Positions 1-12,833 are shown, counted from the stretch's first letter. The stretch is DNA of 64,000 nucleotides from Undaria pinnatifida (GCA_012845835.1 JABAKD010000005.1:5394155-5458154); one strand, 5' to 3'. Notes: a model not told the origin generated them from the letters alone. Program-made: numbers and translations.

Positions 1-1500
1 TTCGCATGGCGGTTTTGGACAAGAGAAAGCGGGCGAGCGGTGCTGCGTGATGATTTTGGCTGCGAGGTAGAGGTCCAGCGGCAGGAGCGTGAGCTAGCCC
101 TTAACACCCCTTTAGAGCCCCCAAAGTCCCTCCCTATACTATCTTTAAGTAAGTTTGTCCCCCCAAAAGAGTGTCCAGTAGTTAAGGCGTTAAGGCTGTA
201 GTACTTGTTGTCGAGCTCCTGTTTACTGTCTACGCGGTAGTACGGCATGCGGTAAACGTGCATGGTTGGAAGTTAACGGTAGTGCTGGTAGCCCTATATG
301 CAGTGGTACGCAGTGCGCGGGGAAAGCCTGTGACGTCAACCAACCTAAGATGGGAAATCGGGGCTAAAAAACCCACTGCTTAAGCAGCAGCAAGGGGAAG
401 TGCGACATCTCAGTACCCTCTGGACCGAATCAACCGAGATATCGTTGGTGGCGGTGAGCGAATGCGGCGGTGTACGGTTGTAGGTTACACTTCGTATTTA
501 GTTATAATAGTTTCATATTTTAACCGTGAAGCGGTGTTACTTTTCCGGCGCTGACGTACGGTGAAACGTACTAGGTATGTTTTGAGGGACGAAGGCGGTG
601 GTGGGTTGACGGACAGCCTTCGAGTGTCTCCCGACGCTAGCTGGCACTACAGTAATGTACGTTGTCTGAAAAGGCCTTGATAGGACAAGAGACTGTCAAT
701 CGTATTCGTTGTTCAAATATGGCAGTTTTCCTATGGAGAAAAACGTCCGTATTAACTGGCAGTGCCGATTAACCGTGGCGTGGTACTTTTTTTTTTTTAA
801 AACCACGATATCGCGGCGCCGATTCGATGGAAACGCGATTTTCGATTTTGCACGTTGTTCGTGCTGATTGTGTATGATACTCGTCGTGCAAGCCTTGCCT
901 TTTACATCTGGTTAAGGTATGCCATTATTATAGAATACATGCCAGTATTATAGTGTCAAGTATGTGCTTGTGTTTACCTAGTATTATACCGGTATATAAC
1001 AGCGCGATATATGATGATGAGCTAGCTGCACCGGGGGGGTGAAGGGTGGGCAGCTACGAAGAGGGTCGACAGCTACCTGTGACCATGCATGGCTAGTCGA
1101 GAAGGCTGCTGAGGGTAGACTCCCGCGAAGTTGTGGGCTGGAAATAAGAGCGACGACAGGAAAGATAAAACAGTGTTGAAAAGTGGCAACTTGAAAGAGA
1201 TACAGCAAAGTGACAACCAAAAAGAGAAAAGCAAAGAAAGTGACGGCCAAAAAAAGGGAAGAAAATAAACGAAAACAAGTTCAACAGACAGGCAGCAAAC
1301 GCACATGGAGGAGAAACCGCGGCATCGTCTTGAGAGTGTGAGATATTGAACTCCTCGCGTGTTAGGATCTCGCAGCAGGAACTTTTCTGCTACACCCCTG
1401 CTATCGTGTGGGATGGCTCGGGGTATACTATTATACTATTAATAGTATAGACCTTCCTCAAGCGAAGAACCTCAGAAAAAAATCGGTGCTGGTGCACACC
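1..1500. other. No gene recognised; AT/GC-mixed repeat-like DNA
   Basis: I see no open frame with recognisable protein character or a credible splice-site chain. The stretch around 1,022-1,170 resembles 10,370-10,470: in the same order both have a G-run, 'acctgtg', 'ccatg', 'gctgagggta' and 'gctggaaa'. It is therefore probably a dispersed repeat. A short perfect palindrome made of 'actattaatagt' lies near 1,435. The C-rich phrase near 110-170 resembles phrases near 62,790-62,960. Confidence 0.5.
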
Positions 1501-1586
1501 TCTTCTGCCGTCGTAAAATGTGTCTGTTTCAAACAACCACACAGACCGATTCTATTACGGTAGAGCCCCCCCCAAAAAAAAAAACA

Positions 1587-1812
1587 GCGTTCTAATCTTT
1601 AACGAACGCTTCGTGGCTTCTCGACACTCGAGGTACAAAAGGATTCTAGATGTTGAGAAAAAAGCACGTCTTTTTCATGTGTTTTCTGTCTTGTTTTTCA
1701 AAAAGACCTTTCGGAGTTATGATGTCGGGGGGGTAAGGGGGGCACGGTGCTTCAGGAGATGCGGCCGGTGGAGCTGGTTTTCGAAACCGGCGGTTTTGGT
1801 AAAGATTAGCTG
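1587..1812 (+). repeat. Dispersed repeat family R1, copy 1
   Basis: Two blocks of this stretch recur in the same order and orientation at 60,106-60,330. Block 1 (about 1,590-1,620) carries the core 'tttaacgaacg' followed by 'tggct'. Block 2 (about 1,761-1,805) carries 'cggccgg', 'gagctggttt' and 'ccggcg' and folds into a GCCGG/CCGGC hairpin. A piece of block 1 ('cttctcg', 'cactcgagg') also occurs near 7,335. The spacing within the two full copies is similar, so they look like copies of one non-autonomous element rather than chance similarity. No terminal repeats or target duplication could be fixed by eye. Confidence 0.45.
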
Positions 1813-2207
1813 GGGGGGGGCTACCGGTAGAAATAACTCCATAGACCCTTGCATCCCTAGACCATGGTCGAGGTGTACACGCAAACATACATCATGTCGC
1901 AAAAGAATGGCGCTATTCCGACGGTTTGGGGTTAACGCCTCTTCAACTGGAAACCCATTTTTTTACATATTTACTTGAAGTTAGTATAGGGAGGGATCTT
2001 GTTGTTCTAAACGGGTTAAGAAGCCCCGCTACTCAGGCGAAAACAAAGGTGAAACAAGGGCTACACCCCTACCCTATAGCACGGCGCTTGGGGTTTTACC
2101 CCTTTTAGAACGCGGTTACTACTTTTTTTGGGGGGGGTGTTCAAACTACTTGCAATTTGTGTGTGAAAAGGATTCGTTGTGTGGTAGTAATCCTTATGGA
2201 AACGAAT

Positions 2208-4150
2208 AAAAACACACTCCAGCTGTGAGATCGCCGAAGTTTTCGTCGAAACTCATCCTTGCAAGCTGTGTGTGATGCTTCCCGATCGCGCGTACATGGT
2301 ACTGGGGGTGTGTGTCCTCGTCAAGGATATAGGTCGGCGACTCCCCTTGGAACTACGGTGTAGCTTGTACTAGAGGGTCAACAGCCTGGGGTGATTTTGA
2401 CCAATATTATTATGATATAAATACGCTAACGTCGTGGTAGTAGTATAAAAGGGCGGCCCATCTTATAACCATCCTTTTTCGCATTAATACTTGTATCGAA
2501 AATGTTTAAGACAGCACTGTTAGCCTGTGACAGCAAGGAACAGGGAGGTCACTCGCGCGAGTAACACCGACCCACTGAAAAAAAAGTGCCCAAAAGGGGG
2601 TAAAGCAACATACCCCCCCCTACTATTATAAAAATTCAAATACACTCCAGCTGTGAGATCGAATATTTTGTCGAAACTCATCTTTGCAAGCTGTGTGTGA
2701 TACTCCGATCGCGCGTATTACGGGTTGTGTGCCGTCATTTAAAGATATAGGTCGGCGACTCCCCTTTCAACGACAGTGTAGCTATCAGGGTCAACAGGGT
2801 GATGTTAGGCAGTCTGTGCGCGGAAACTATAAAACCCGTTTCTGAGGGGGGCAAAATCTGACAGCTGTGGAAGGAAATGCATCAGTTTATCAAGTGAATC
2901 CTGTAAGTCGAATATCCGGTGAGGGGAGGGCGGAGTTTTTAAGGACGTGGGGGCCTGATTTTGATCAAAAGGGGGGCGGGAGGGGGGGAGGGTGGGGAGG
3001 GGACGGGTGGGGTAGGTCAATTTGTGCGTGGAAAACTATAAATATTTCTTGTGGGGGAGGGGGGGGAATGCGGCGGGGGGGGCGGGGGGCGAGGGGGGAG
3101 GGCTTTGGGTTGCATATATGTAGGGGTTTGCTATACGCGTGGTGCTAGGTCTAGGCGATGGTGCGGGTGGTGGGGAAGGAGGGGGTGTTGGGGGCGGGGG
3201 GGTGGGTGGCAATTGCAGCAGCGGCATGGACGGCTCTAAAACGATAACGAGGTGATATCCAGGGCGTGGAAGTGTTTATTACTCTGGCGGGTTTCGATAG
3301 TAGGTAGGGCGTTTAAGCAAGAGGAAGCGAGGGGAAAGGAAAAAAACGAAAGGCCGCGGGGGGGGGGGGGGGGGGGGGGGGTTCCAATAGGTCACATATA
3401 ATATTAAAATACACTCCAGCTATGAGATCAAGGATTTGGTCGTCACTGATGTTCGCAACATTGTGTGTGGTCTTCCGATCGCGCGTATTAATCATAATGT
3501 AGGGGCTTGCTATACGCGCGGTGCTGGATCTAGGCGATCGCGCGGATGGTGGGAAAGGAGGGGGCGTTGAACGGGGGAGGGGGGATGAATGAAAGCTACG
3601 TCATGGATGGCTAGAAAGATAATGGCGTGATATCAATTGGCTTAGAAGTGTTTATTACTCTGGCCGATTTCGATTGTAAGTGGGGCGTTTGAACGAACTG
3701 GGCGGGGAGCAAAAGGGGGGGAGGGGGGGGGGCGGAGATAAGTTGGAGCTACGGCATGGATGGCTAGATGGATGATGAGATGCTATCAGCTGGCTGGTAG
3801 TGTTTACTACTCTGGCAGATTTTGATTTTAGGTGGGGCGTTTGAACAAGAGGGATCGGGGGGGGGGGGGGGGGGCGGGGAGGCGAGCATTTCAATATGTG
3901 CGCGGAAACTATAAATCCTTGAAGGGGACGAATCTGACGGTTGCAGCAAGAAGACACCCCTTTAATATATAGCATTGGCCATAGGGGGAGAAAGTTGAGG
4001 GGAAAAAACTATTTCACAGCCATGCGAAAGTCCCTTTACAACGGCGGGCACCTACTTTTTTTTGGGTTCGAACCACTTGGAGCTATAGCGTAGGATGGTT
4101 CGTTGCAGCAGTACTAAAAGGGTGAAGAGGAGGGGGGGGGGGGGGGGGGG
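2208..4150 (+). repeat. G-rich dispersed repeat cluster (several units)
   Basis: Three recurring blocks are interleaved here. Block a is built on 'acactccagctgtgagatc' followed by 'gatcgcgcgta' (about 2,213, 2,640 and 3,411, with a further copy at 12,130). Block b carries 'ttgctatacgcg', 'ggtgctag' and 'taggcgat' (about 3,125 and 3,505). Block c runs from 'catggatggctaga' through 'actctgg' to 'ggggcgtttgaa' (about 3,229, 3,603 and 3,755). Between blocks are G runs of 8 to more than 20, the longest near 3,358-3,380. The same blocks appear as reverse complements at 63.3-63.9 kb. Nothing here looks coding; glycine- or proline-rich frames are by-products of the G runs. Confidence 0.65.
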
Positions 4151-4607
4151 ATGTATACGATTTCCCGCCCCAACGAAGCAGCCCGGCTTGCCGGGGTAGG
4201 AGGGGTGCCCGGAGCTCAATGCTTGGGTCTTCCGTCTCTCATGTCGCTAAAAGCACGAGGGCGTAAGATAGAACACACTTTGATGAAATCGACGAGCGGT
4301 GGGCATTTTGAACCTTGCGTGCGACGTAAATCAAGACAAAACTTATACAGGGGTGAGAAAAAGGGAAAGGCGCAAGTGACAAGATACGTATATGACCTCG
4401 GCTTGTCCAGAAAAGGCCACTGACGGCAAGACCCCCCCGAGTTGGAGAGCTGGAAAGCAAAAAAGCGACTGCTACGAACGTATTCCGTAGCATATCGGCA
4501 CCTTAGTCTATGCGTTTAACCCGTTTTTACGCCGAGACTTCAGCGCCAGATGGCAATCTCCAGCACACTGCATTTTGGACTCTCCGTTCTATGGTAAATT
4601 TCAATAC

Positions 4608-7545
4608 CACAACAGTGGGGGTCTCCCACTAAGGCGGTCTGAATAAGGGCTAGTAAGGCGGTATCCCGATATAAGGCGGTCAAAATTGGCACGACTAGGG
4701 GATTGCACTCATAACCTAGAACGAAATAAGGCGGGTTTTCCCTAAAAGGCCGTTATACTGCTCTCGCACACCACCACCTAAATGGGGGGCCCGGTAGGGT
4801 GCTGTACTGCACCGCAGTCTCCGTTTTACACAATAATGCCCGTTTGAGACGATTTTTTTTGTGATGGCAGGCTCGATGTACGACAACCTCGGGGTTTATG
4901 ACGATCTGTGTGTTGTGACCAAAAATCACAAAAAACAAAACGTGTTGCGTGGTATTCTCCAATTTTAAGCAATCCCCGCTTTATGGCAGAAGCCTCCGTT
5001 TTACGGCAATCTTCATACTATGCACGGTCCCACTCACCAAGCACCCCGGAAAAACCGCGACCTCTGTTTCTACAAAACTCATCGTTAACACGAAAGCGTT
5101 AAAACGGGCATATATGATATGACGCATTCCACGGTATAGAGGTGTTAAGACCATCCTTTTTCTCCGAGGCTCCTCAAATAAGCCAACTAGAAAAAACACA
5201 CAAAAAAAGTGCGACGCGATGCACAATCCCATGGTCTACAGCAGGTATGTATAGTCTATATACCACGCGGATAAAATATAGTGCAAAACATGGAGCTGTA
5301 TATACGAGCTGTATATATGAATCGGCAAGATTTGACCACTAATAACTAATCGGTAGGCACTGTATGTAGGTATCTCTTAGCCTACTAGCTGACTTTAGTC
5401 GGCAAGTCGACTGCCGAAGCCAACTGATGGCCTGCCAACTTTCTGATTCAAGTCAGGCGAGCGAAGCAAGCCAATTTAGCACCCCCGGGGGGCGCCTAAA
5501 CAGAAACACATGGATAGCGCATTGAACAACCGCCCACCTACAAGTATGGAAACCCAACAAGTCAGATAGTCGGCACCTTCAGAAAACGACTATTAGTCCG
5601 ACGAAATAGTAACTAGTTGGTAAGTTAAGGCGTGCCGACTCACAGCTCTAGCAAAACAAGAATGACATGACCCACGGTTTTGGGTTAGCAAGTCCCCGTC
5701 AAATCCAGACAACAGTGTATTTACGGAGATCCACTGTCAACAGGATAAAACCACACACCAACACTAAAACAGGGAAATCATCGCCACCGTTCAGGAGAGC
5801 TCTCCTACGCTAAGACTGCGTTCGATTGAGGCTCTGTATTGAGGCTCTGTATGCCTGGAGTGAGACCGACCAACAAAATTAACTTAAGAGCCAAACGCTA
5901 CCAAGCATACGCGGGGGGTACTTATGCCCCCTTTTTTTTGTTCGACAATTATTCCTGCTATTAATAACAGTGGATCCCCGTACCAGCCAAACGTGCTATT
6001 AACATGTACCCATCTGTCGTAGCGCGCGTCATCATCTAGCATAAACCCTGCAGGACTAAAAAGCGACGAGCACAAATCTTACCAAGCGTCTAGGACAAAG
6101 CTTGAGGCGACAGTCCGAGTAAGTTCATGCTTTTTCACGCGTGCCTCTCACAGCTTCCTGCGTTGCAGCTCGAACATCTTATCTCCTACACCACCACCAA
6201 CTCTCCGATTTCTTATGTCGCCGATGCTGCACGAAAGTCGTCAGTTTTTTTCGTCAGTTTATTGCATCTTAAGTGCCGACGGGGTTTACCTGGGCACTCG
6301 GAACGTGCAAGCAACCAGCAACAACGCTATGATACCACCACCGACATTACGACAGGCACAAGAGACGAAAAGAAAAACAGCTTGCAGCAAGCAGCGGGCG
6401 TTACGCGTACCCCCACGTATACCTAGTTCCAGTTCCTAGGTATACTTGTTTATCTACGACCTATATCCATCATATGCCACAATACCTCCAGGAAAACCCA
6501 GTTCCAGTTACTACCAGGTACACTTGTTTACCTACGACCTATACATGCCGCAAGCGAAACGTGAGACACGTAAAAACAAAAGATGACTTCGCAACAGCGG
6601 ACGGCAGGCCAAAACACTTCCAGCACCTAGACTTGTGTACTATATGACTTACGACCTATAGACTATATGCCGGATGGCAAATGTGACATCATACACTCGC
6701 AAAAAAAAAAGCGGCTCGCAAAAGCGGACGACAAGCGCACGACAGCCTGCTGTGCCTACTATTGATACGACTTTTACCTGGTTGGCGTGCCTGATTCAGA
6801 AATCTCACCCCAAGGTACACGCCCGATTCTTTCCAAAAAAAAAAAAAAAAAAAAAACACTCCCTTTTTCCGTACGCTTGACAACCTACCACGGCCTCCAA
6901 TCGCGGAAACCAAAAAATTCAAAATTTATTCCGACGAAAGCTTGTCCGGAAACTCACTACACTAATAGGGATAATCGCCACCAAAACTATGTTCCAATGG
7001 AAAATAAGCACTGGGCCAAGAGGGTTAAGACACATGCCATGGTGCAGGTGCACTACACCGTTCTTTTTTTCTGGAACTCCTTACTTCAGAAGCTCTATTT
7101 CGATGATCAAATATCGCACGCGTCCTAGGCACAACCACGAAACAAGAAACAAAAAAATAACGGAAAACGACAAGGACCAAAAGAAGAAAAAAAACGACTT
7201 TCAACCAGCGAGATATTGTGTTGAGAAATCCCCAAATTCAGAAATCAAAAATCGAAAAAGAAGGGGCAAGAAGACCTCTACCGTAGCCGGCGTCGAATGG
7301 CACGGTAGAGGTGTTGCCATTTTTTCTTTTGCTGAAGCTTCTCGTCACTCGAGGAGCTCTGCACCTTAACCCTAAGACAAAAACGACCAGAGCAATATGA
7401 TCGCCTTATCTGGGGAAGCTGTATTATTCAATCCGGGCTATGCCTTCAATTTCTCAGTCGCGCCAAGCGGTTTTGACCGCCTTATATCGGGATACCGCCT
7501 TTACTCAGTCCGCTCTATTGGGGGACCCCCACCGCAACGCAATTA
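4608..7545. mobile_element. Terminal-inverted-repeat DNA element, about 2.9 kb
   Basis: The left end (about 4,608-4,740) and right end (about 7,400-7,545) are inverted copies of each other. An identical 31-nt core lies at 4,655-4,685 and 7,471-7,501. Flanking similarity includes 'gtgggggtc' on the outside and 'ggc(a/g)cgact' on the inside. The repeats themselves contain several 'taaggcggt' motifs. The interior has no recognisable transposase, so this is probably non-autonomous or long decayed. It also contains three imperfect copies of a tandem unit near 6.42-6.68 kb. I could not identify a target-site duplication, so the superfamily is unassigned. Confidence 0.6.
6420..6680 (+). repeat. Imperfect tandem repeat inside the TIR element
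   Basis: Three related segments start near 6,424, 6,498 and 6,617. Each contains a variant of 'cagttccag' or 'ccagcacc', then 'acttgt' and then 'tacgacctata' followed by a 'catatgcc' or 'catgccg' phrase. The first two are about 75 bp apart and the third about 120 bp further on. Subterminal repeats of this kind are common in DNA transposons; here their role is only inferred from position. Confidence 0.5.
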
Positions 7546-10160
7546 AGCACACCACCAAAGCCCCACAAAACGTATGCACATGCCAATAATCATTCAACCT
7601 ACGATACTACTGCTGTACAACAAAAAAAATGACCCAACTATGATACTTCGAATAACTCCAATTTTTACGATCAATGACAACCACCTTCCGTGGATTAGTA
7701 TACCTGGAATACACCAAGTATGCGGCAAAAACGACCATAGTGAGAACTCGCGCGTCAGCCTGCCGCCGGCCCACGAAGGGGTTGTACAGCAGCAAGCGTC
7801 ATTAAGCGTAGCCTCTCACTTTTTCACAGCGCATACAAAGGACACGGCGCCAGGAAACAAAGCGCGCGGTGGGGTTCCCAACGAGAAGACACTCTTAGTC
7901 TACCGCCGCCTTCCCCTACTGGGCAGCTACTGCTGGTCATACACCAACAGGCAAGCAATCAATCGAGCCAGCGGACGAGCAAGCTACAAAAGCAAGCCAG
8001 CGAGCAAGCCAGGGAGCGAGCGAGTGAGCGAGCACGCAAGCTAACAAGCCAAGCAGTGTCCGAGCACGCCAAAAAGCAAGCAAGCCAACCCCATGTAGCA
8101 AAGCAAGCAGCAGCGGGTATCGTCTATTCCCGTGCTAACAAAAGGGACCGGGCGGGGAGGAAATGCACCGCCGTGTCATAGCATTAATAGTAGCATACAG
8201 CAGTAGGTGTCTTGCTGCCACCCCCGACCCAAATTGTCCCGTCTTGATAGACCACCAATCCACCCAGGCAAGCTCCATGCAATACCAACAAAATTTATCC
8301 GACGCGCGGTAAGCTCTTAAAGCTTTACACACGGCGGACAGATCACTGATCCCCACCTAATGATCTAGACACTTCAGGGAAGATCTGCAAGGTCTATAGA
8401 TAGCCCATGTCGCCGAGTGGGAGCTGTGCGATCTGTTGCCGGGTGGGAGCTGTGCGCTCTGCACGACCTAGAAAATTCTTCTAGGATCGGCGCTGTGCTC
8501 CACCTGATACAGATCCTGCACAAATTATCATAACGGCAGATACAGGAGCTACTGTAGATGATCTATATGATCTATAGGGGCTAGATCGAGATCTGCCTGT
8601 CCGAGGCGTGAAGGCTTATTAACAGAAGCATGCGCTAAAAGCGGCACAGATTATCGGACGCGCGGTAAGCTCTTACAGCTTAGCACGCGCCCGGCCCTCG
8701 TCAGCTGCTCGGCGGTGGCTTGGGAATGTCGTCCATACCCCTAACGTTTCGCCCTGTTGGGGTAGCGGAGCGCGCCCGGGGGGGGGCGGGGGGGGGGGGG
8801 GTACTCGTCGTTATGCATTTGCTATACCATGGCGTGGGGGTCAGGGGGTGTTTTATTAACACCTACTTTTCAACTGCACCCACACTTGTGGGGACAACGT
8901 ACTTGGAATCAGTGTGGGATGATGTTACTTTTGGCAGTTAGTAAACTTTTCACCTGCTTTTATTAACAGCCCCTCGCCCACATTTTGGAGTACAAACTAC
9001 TTGGAGGTAGTGTGGGAAAAAATCCGCTTTGCACTACGAGTATTACTAGTTTAAGGGGGCCGTGTAATAGAGCACACATCCAACACTGCAAACATACATA
9101 TCCAAAAACCTGGAAACGTTTGCGAGAGCATGCGGATCGCACGGCTCCCACCCAGGAACATGAGCTACACCATATCAGGTACAGATCTTCCCAGAAATAT
9201 CTACATCGTCACGTGAGGATTTGTCATCTGTCCGACAGATGAAAATACTCAAGAATACCAGTAGCGCCGGGGGGCAATAAAACGAGAACGCGGTTCCGGA
9301 TAAAGCGTTGCTCTTGTCGCGGGTTCTGATGGTGGCGCGATTTCAGACGCATATTTTTCCGGCGCCTGTGTTAAACTGGCATGTAAATGGGGTTTCGAGC
9401 CTTGCGGCGAAACGGCGCACACAAATAAATTATCGCAGGCGATACCCAGCGACTCGATCACAGACAGCGATGCGACGTACGGCAATCTCAATATTTTGAG
9501 GTAGCATTATCAACCGTACGAAATCAGCCACAAGCGAGCGGGAGAGAGGGAGAGACAGACACACAGAGATACATGTGTAGATACATAGGTAGGGATGTAG
9601 GTACAGACTTATAGAGACACAACTATAGATACATACTTCGAAGTAGATATATAGGGATGGGCATGAAGACAGAGATGGAGGTAGTGTAAGACATGAAATA
9701 GAGAGGGCCGGAGAAAAACAATAGATATGTACTTCGAAAAACATATAGAGAGAGAACGGACAAAAGAGAGATGGAGAGAGGGAAAGAGTGAATGAGAGGC
9801 CATGCAAGCAGATAAGCAGCACTAACCTAGTCCTTCGCGTCGACTACGACCGCCACTGCTGCCACCACCGCTGCCGCCAGATCCACCATCGTTAAACGCG
9901 AAGTAGCTCACGGCTATCATACAGGTGGTTGGCACAGAGCACCAGCGGCACGCATCAATCGGGCCAAAGCAGAGCATGCATAAAAGAGAGCAAAGGAGGA
10001 GGGATGGGGTGCAAAAGTCAGTCACAGGAAAGGCAAACGAAAAAAAAAGGGCGGCGCAAAGGCAGGGGGGAGAACGCTACACTTGTCCCAGTCTGGTACC
10101 ACGTTTAAGTTGTCTCCGACACATGGGTGCTGTGCTAAAGAGCAAAAACAATACCAGATG
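7546..10160. other. No gene recognised; low-complexity patches
   Basis: No supported gene. Three patches stand out. At 7,960-8,110 a degenerate 'gcaagccagcgag' composition repeats. At 8,860-9,020 two related segments share 'ttattaaca', 'acttgga' and 'agtgtggga', and a relative occurs near 4,040-4,090. At 9,530-9,800 a purine-rich 'gagagaga/gatacata' tract contains 'tacttcgaa' twice. A G run of 12 lies near 8,790-8,801. Confidence 0.5.
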
Positions 10161-10162
10161 TC

Positions 10163-10234
10163 GTCCCCGGTGGTTCAATAGCAAGCCGCGTAACTATTGA
10201 GATCGATGTCATAGGTTCGAACCCCGCAAGGGAC
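10163..10234 (+). pseudogene. tRNA-like relic or SINE head
   Basis: This 72-nt stretch has the layout of a tRNA. The outer acceptor arms pair for five bases (GTCCC with GGGAC) and the two inner pairs fail. A D-arm GGTT/AGCC closes with an A-box-like 'tggttcaatag'. A perfect B box 'ggttcgaaccc' sits at the right distance. The anticodon stem pairs only in its outer two bases and the T stem is poor, so it cannot be a working tRNA as written. A tRNA pseudogene or the pol III promoter of a tRNA-derived SINE are both possible. I saw no second full copy in the window. Confidence 0.45.
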
Positions 10235-12120
10235 CCTTTCTTACAAAATTGACAGGCAGATCGTTCGAAAACGTGAGTGGGTGAGATTCGATGAAAATCG
10301 ACGATCACAAAAAGCTGGTAAAACGGTGGGGGTGATTATTCCGATGCGCGATAAAAAACAAGTGTCACGCGTCGGGGGGGGGGAGGAAGGGAAGACACCT
10401 GTGGCCATGGATTGTTCAGACGGTCGCTGAGGGTAAAACCTTTTACGAGCCGAGCTGGAAAGAAAAAGGTGACGAGAGAAAAAGACAATAAAAATATTAT
10501 AAGGCCCGGCTTGTTCGCAGGCACACGATAACCCTGACATTGCTCGAAAAAACACCCTACCCAAATTACAACCAATTTATCCCCGAAACCGCCGATGCAG
10601 TACGTACTGGACAAAAAACACCCCATACAAATTTTACGTTTTGGTTGTCCCCGAAATACGTGTGTGTAGGTACGGCAGCAGCGAGACAGACGCATCTAGC
10701 TGGCCCAATCCCATGGCGTGTTTTGACCTCCGGCAGCGGTGCTCTGGAGGCTATTTGCTGTTGCTCCGTAGGGCGCATGCATGATATGCGTGTGAACTTT
10801 TTCTCGTTGGCTCTGACGTTGACGGGTTTGTGACTTTGCCGGGTGGGATGGGCGTATCGGCCGGGCTTTTGCACGCCACAAAGCGGCGAACTCCGCGCCA
10901 AAAACTGGTGAGAGACAACCGGAGAGGCTACAAGCTGGTTTACCTAGGCGTTTGTGGTCATATCTCGGTACATAACTGCTTGGACCAATGAGCGCAGCCG
11001 ACATAAGGTGCTCCTTGTAACGGATTTCCCCTGCACCGTAAAATGGCACATAGCAACGACGCACAGTAGTTTTGCGGATAAACCGCGGGGAGGAACCGCA
11101 GCCAGCCGTGAAGTGAGCACGTGCCGCCTGCTGTATTGTGTCAGGCACATCCCGAAGGGAAGAAAAACACAAGCCGTCACTCAGCAGTACGAGCGTACCA
11201 TCACATATGTCTTATGAAACTAGGCAACTATTTTTTTTGGGGCATGCTGCTGTTCGGCGGCCGAGGCTTTTTTCTCGTGCTTTCGGCTGCGGGGCAAGGA
11301 AGGGGGCGATGGGTACGTTACGACGCATGCCTGATCCCGGCCTAGCTACGTGGCGCGTGCTCTGAGCATTCAAAGTCGCTGAGCTGGCCCTTTTGGCAAG
11401 GGGTTGCGTTCCGCCCCACCGAGGTGAGTAGGTGACTTGGGAAACCTCATCTTTTCCGTGGTGAGATTGGGTTTCAGCATAATTGCGAGGTAGTTCGAAG
11501 TTCGAGACCAGGGGGTGAGTCAGTCTCCAGTAAGCAGACCAGGGCCACCGGGTTGCACCTAGCCCTTTGGCATCTAGCTGAGTTCTTGTGCTCGCACGTG
11601 AGAGATAGTCGCACCGGCCAAGAGCAACAGAGCAACGACCATATTTCCGCCCTCTCCCGTCCGCTGTACATAATCATCTGTTGAACGGTTTTTATACCCT
11701 TTCTGCTGTCTCCCCCCCCCTCCCCACTCCAGTACGTGCCTTCATTTTGGTCGCGAAAATACTTCAGCCCTTTCTTCCCCGCGGGTCAACTCGCATCGAA
11801 ATGCGCGCCAATTTCAAGGTGTATGTCAACTCGCATCGAAATTCGCGCCAATTTCAAGGTGTATGCGTGTGGCTGGTGCACAGCAGCAGCAGGAGGTCGA
11901 AGCACGACGCCCAATGCAACAGTCAAACACGCATCGTCGGACCTCATACTATTAATAAGTATACGAAAGAATACAGCAGCAGCAAAAGCAGCACTGCCGT
12001 AGCTAATGCCGGTACATCATCGGAACGCCTGCGTTCTCCCTTTTCGACGCGACGCACCCGGGATATCAAGGAAACCCCAACCCAAAGGGGAGCCTTGTAC
12101 CAGCAATGATATCACAAAAA
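10235..12120. other. No gene recognised
   Basis: Several frames of 75 to 158 codons are open on both strands, but none shows protein-family features or a splice chain. The block near 10,370-10,470 is related to 1,022-1,170. A 40-bp tandem duplication lies at 11,785-11,864. The rest shows no structure I can name. Confidence 0.45.
11785..11864 (+). repeat. 40-bp unit repeated twice in tandem
   Basis: The unit begins 'gtcaactcgcatcgaaat' and ends 'ttcaaggtgtat'. It is present twice head to tail, and I see one clear difference (a g/t change). Confidence 0.85.
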
Positions 12121-12127
12121 AACATCA

Positions 12128-12330
12128 AACATTAAAACACACTACAGCTATCATATGAAATCTAAGATTTCGCCGAAATTTATCTTTGCGAGCTGTGTGT
12201 GGTTCTCCGATCGCGCGTGTTACTGGATGTGTGTCCTCATTATTAAGGACATGGGTCGGCGACTCGCCTCGGTCAAGAAGGGTGACGTTAATCAGTGCAT
12301 GGAAAACTATAAAACACGCTTTCGAGGGGG
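12128..12330 (+). repeat. Copy of repeat block a (as at 2.2 and 2.6 kb)
   Basis: The order of shared phrases matches the copies at 2,213 and 2,640: 'acacacta' and 'cagct', then 'gcgagctgtgtgtgg', 'ccgatcgcgcgt', 'gggtcggcgactc' and 'aactataaaa'. It lies 8 kb from the main cluster, so this block is dispersed rather than only clustered. Confidence 0.65.
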
Positions 12331-12833
12331 GGAAAAACTGATGGCTGTGGAACGCACCAGCTAATGACGTATATAGTCGTATGAAGATGGCGATGAGGGG
12401 AGGGCGGGGGGTTTCAGGGGGGGGGTTAACGGGAGATTTTTGAACAGTTTTAGGTCGCATAAACTGTACATGATTAGATACTTACTGCACGCGTGGTGCT
12501 ACAAGCAGCAGTAGGGTTTAAGGTGATATCACGACAGCAGTTGGTTGGATGCCCTCGAAATGACGTATGCCGGGCGGAATATTACAAAATTGTTACAAGT
12601 ACATACGTCAGCTGCGAGTTTGATCAATTTGACCTTTTTGGGGCCCATGTACAATTTTGTCGAACTAACGGCTGACGTCCTTGAAATATTTTTTATAAAA
12701 TACATCTCTAAAATACATCTCACGTATAGCGACGAAATAAACTACAAGCGCGTTCTTGTCGTGGCGCGAGCATGCAGCACACGCACAGCAGTACAAGCTA
12801 TGCATGCGCCTTACCGGTGCTTAGTTGCTTGGG

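Noticed and set aside
2805-3239. Gly- and Pro-rich frames of 60-93 codons
   Set aside because: Homopolymer G runs translate to Gly/Pro in any frame; there is no other coding sign.
4060-4085. B-box-like 'gggttcgaacca' as a tRNA
   Set aside because: No A box, acceptor pairing or D-arm at the right distance.
9430-9822. Hydrophobic, Ser/Leu-rich minus-strand frame
   Set aside because: Opposite strand of the purine-rich 'gagaga/gatacata' tract; compositional artefact.
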